A DNA stretch of 64,000 nucleotides, from the NCBI GenBank assembly GCA_018380195.1, contig JAGZUC010000003.1, forward strand, positions 1 through 64,000, in the 5' to 3' direction. The notes below the pieces were generated by a model. It was given only the letters and a program-made list of their open reading frames with translations. It made no database searches and was not told where the DNA came from. Both the position numbers and the translations under genes were made by a program. Within the stretch, counting starts at the first letter, position 1, and each line of letters starts with the position of its first letter. The DNA comes from Collinsella sp. GTDB lineage: Bacteria > Actinomycetota > Coriobacteriia > Coriobacteriales > Coriobacteriaceae. Positions 62,046 to 64,000 of this stretch are shown piece after piece.

Positions 62046-63134
62046 ATGGCACATGTCGATGACCAGCGTGTGGCGCGCGTGCTCGATGCGCTCGAGGGTC
62101 AGCACCCCGGCGCGCAACTGCTTGTAAACGACCCGTGGTCGATTTATTACCTGACCGGCTTTTATGCCGATATGTTCGAGCGTTTTTGCGGCGTGCTGCT
62201 CGTGCGCAATGCCGAGCCCGTGATCCTGGTCAACGCGCTGCATCAGCTACCCGAGTATGACAATGCCCGCGTGGCCTATCACACCGATACCGACGTCGTG
62301 ACCGACGCCATCGTTCGCGAGATCGATCCGACCAAACCGCTCGGTATCGACACCGTCATGCGCTCTGGCTTTTTGATGCCCCTTATGGAGCGCCACGCCG
62401 CGAGCGAGTTTTTCCTGGGCGACTTTACCGTCACCGCCGCGCGCACCTACAAAGACGCCGCCGAGCAGGAGCTCATGCGCGTGTCCTCGGCAGTCAACGA
62501 CGCCGTGATGGCCGACGCGATCAAACTCGTCCACGAGGGCGTGACGGAGCGCGAAATCGCCGACCAAATGCTCGGCCTGTATCGCAAGCACGGCTGCGAG
62601 GGCTTTAGCTTTCCGCCCATCGTGAGCTTTGGCGCCAACGCCGGAGACCCCCATCACGAGCCCGACGATACGGTACTCAAGCGCGGCGACGTGGTGCTGT
62701 TCGACATTGGCGGGCGTCATCGCAATTACTGCTCGGACATGACGCGCACGTTCTTTTGGGGCGAGCCGGACGAGGAGACCGCAGACATCTACGACATCGT
62801 GCGCCGCGCCAACGAGGCCGCCGAGGCGCTCATCGCACCGGGCGTGCGCATGTGCGACCTGGACCGAGCCGCGCGCAACGTGATTGAGGATGCGGGCTAT
62901 GGCCAGTTCTTTACGCACCGTCTGGGACACTCAATCGGCCTGCAGGACCACGAGCCGGGCGACGTTTCACTTGTCAACGAGCAGGTTATCGAGCCGGGCA
63001 TGACCTTCTCCATCGAACCGGGCATCTACCTCCCCGGCCGCACCGGCGTCCGCATCGAGGACCTGGCCCTCGTGACCGAGCCCGGCGTCGAGATCCTCAA
63101 CGCCTACCCCCACGACCCAGTCCGCCTAGACTAG
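62046..63134 (+). CDS. M24-family metallopeptidase (Xaa-Pro aminopeptidase type)
   Basis: The 362-aa protein starts at the ATG at 62046 with AAAGGA upstream. The N-terminal creatinase-like domain (1-130) includes SIYYLTGFYADMFE. The C-terminal pita-bread domain has the metal ligands in VLFDIGGRHRNYCSDMTRTF (two Asp), GHSIGLQDHEPG (His) and FSIEPGIYLPG plus RIEDLALVT (two Glu). It removes N-terminal residues next to proline from peptides. It lies alone, convergent with folC. Confidence 0.93.
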   Translation: MAHVDDQRVARVLDALEGQHPGAQLLVNDPWSIYYLTGFYADMFERFCGVLLVRNAEPVILVNALHQLPEYDNARVAYHTDTDVVTDAIVREIDPTKPLGIDTVMRSGFLMPLMERHAASEFFLGDFTVTAARTYKDAAEQELMRVSSAVNDAVMADAIKLVHEGVTEREIADQMLGLYRKHGCEGFSFPPIVSFGANAGDPHHEPDDTVLKRGDVVLFDIGGRHRNYCSDMTRTFFWGEPDEETADIYDIVRRANEAAEALIAPGVRMCDLDRAARNVIEDAGYGQFFTHRLGHSIGLQDHEPGDVSLVNEQVIEPGMTFSIEPGIYLPGRTGVRIEDLALVTEPGVEILNAYPHDPVRLD

Positions 63135-63158
63135 GCACGCCACCAAAGCTCCCCTAGA

Positions 63159-63225
63159 AGTTGCGGTGAAATAGGGACTGTTCAAGGCTTCTAGCCCATA
63201 AAACAGTCCCTATTTCACCGCAACT
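63159..63225. repeat. 24-bp perfect inverted repeat between convergent genes
   Basis: The 24-base arm at 63159-63182 (containing GGTGAAATAGGGACTGTT) recurs exactly inverted at 63202-63225 around a 19-nt loop. It lies between the convergent M24 and folC genes and may also act as a terminator for both. The form suggests a dispersed palindromic element. Confidence 0.75.
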
Positions 63226-63239
63226 GATGAGGGGATGGG

Positions 63240-64000
63240 TTAGCGCAGCAAGCCTGCCACTTCGCCGGCTAGGGTGATGGTGCCGGCTGCTACGAAGGGC
63301 TCGTTGGCGGCTTCGAAGGCGGCGAGGGCCTCGGATACGCTCGGGTACACGCCCGCGAGTTTGTCAGCATCCACCAGCGCGGCGAGTTCCTCTGCCGGCA
63401 GGGCGCGGTCGGAATCGGTCTGGGTCACGACTACGCGCGGGAAGGCCGGGATCAGCACGTCGACGATGCCCGCCACGTCCTTGTCGGCCAGCGCGGCACA
63501 CAGCAGCGTGGGACGATTCTCTACGCACGGATCGATCTCATCCAGGGCGCTCACAAAGTTCTCGCAGCTCTGAGGGTTATGGCAGGCGTCAATCAGCTTG
63601 AGTGGATCGGTACCCAGCACATCAAAACGACCCGGCGTGGGACAGCCCATAAGCGAGGCATCGAGCGCGTCGTGATTGAGCTCGCGACCCAGATACCCCT
63701 CGCACAGCATAATCGCGCACGCGGCATTCTGCGGCTGATAGGCCGGCTTGACCATGCTCGACGTATAGATCGCACGCGGCGTGGTGCAGCTAAACTCAAC
63801 CGTGTCGCCCACGTGTTCCGGCAACTTGGTCGTAGCGTGACTTACCACGAGCGGCACAACGCCGCACTCGCGACAACGCGTATCCATCACACACTGAACA
63901 CTCGCCTCATGCGTACCCTCGCCCAAAACAACCAGGCGCCCAGGCTTAATAACCGCAGCCTTCTCCCCCGCAATAGCCTCGAGCGTATCGCCAAGGACCT
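63240..64000 (-). CDS. folC: folylpolyglutamate synthase / dihydrofolate synthase, C-terminal part
   Basis: The gene continues beyond the window edge. The visible part reads VLGDTLEAIAGEKAAVIKPG, a FolC signature (lysine of the ATP/substrate site), then LVVLGEGTHEAS. The Mur-ligase C-terminal domain follows, with CPTPGRFDVL, DACHNPQS and AALADKDVAGIVDVLIPAF. FolC adds glutamates to folates and makes dihydrofolate from dihydropteroate. About 253 codons are inside the window. Confidence 0.9.
   Translation of the reverse strand, partial: VLGDTLEAIAGEKAAVIKPGRLVVLGEGTHEASVQCVMDTRCRECGVVPLVVSHATTKLPEHVGDTVEFSCTTPRAIYTSSMVKPAYQPQNAACAIMLCEGYLGRELNHDALDASLMGCPTPGRFDVLGTDPLKLIDACHNPQSCENFVSALDEIDPCVENRPTLLCAALADKDVAGIVDVLIPAFPRVVVTQTDSDRALPAEELAALVDADKLAGVYPSVSEALAAFEAANEPFVAAGTITLAGEVAGLLR

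Overview
The window comes from a high-GC, Gram-positive actinobacterium. Gene families, gene order and codon use fit the class Coriobacteriia, most likely Collinsella or a close relative. This is inferred from the proteins; the window contains no rRNA gene. Almost all genes are on the minus strand.

Region 1 (1-16333) is housekeeping. A co-directional minus-strand cluster reads rimP-nusA-infB-rbfA-nrnA-truB-ribF-dnaG-rpoD, with many 1-11 nt junctions and overlaps. It starts at a strong promoter (11804-11832) followed almost at once by an intrinsic terminator ahead of rimP, which suggests attenuation. leuS and guaB lie upstream. A small ModE-like regulator and a degenerate Cys/Met-type PLP protein follow (16518-17865).

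Region 2 (18073-29169) is a tight seven-gene minus-strand operon for a Pel-type exopolysaccharide. It encodes a three-part SDR-PelD-PelE fusion that keeps a cyclic-di-GMP RxxD site, a DUF2194 deacetylase-like protein, PelF, PelG, and a CotH / VTC-domain / DUF4956 module.

Region 3 (29325-42716) is an accessory, defence-type island of mostly lower GC. It holds a complete toxin-antitoxin-SecB-like chaperone (TAC) operon with a 26-bp palindromic operator, and an RloA/RloB-like pair in which both genes are broken. It also holds an Abi_2/AbiF-family HEPN protein preceded by a structured RNA (with a second, orphan RNA copy 4 kb away), an unassigned candidate small RNA, and a Zn-hook AAA_13 ATPase. 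Two large proteins complete it: an 887-aa DUF4062 protein and a 779-aa membrane protein with a UbiA-like motif. A decayed IS256-family transposase (43312-44170) closes the island.

Region 4 (44167-55496) is a Wzx/Wzy-type capsule or exopolysaccharide operon. It is headed by a LoaP/UpxY-like NusG paralogue and followed by two initiating sugar transferases, three further glycosyltransferases, a polymerase, a pyruvyl transferase, an F420-hydrogenase-beta-like Fe-S protein, a flippase and an acyltransferase. Its middle part has low GC. Three genes carry runs of 7-9 G that could slip, and one glycosyltransferase gene contains three consecutive perfect palindromes.

Region 5 (55825-64000) returns to the core genome: thrS without a TGS domain, a zinc-ribbon membrane protein, a plus-strand three-gene GlpA-like flavoenzyme operon, an M24 aminopeptidase, and the C-terminal part of folC running off the end. 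Several different palindromic repeat elements sit between genes throughout.
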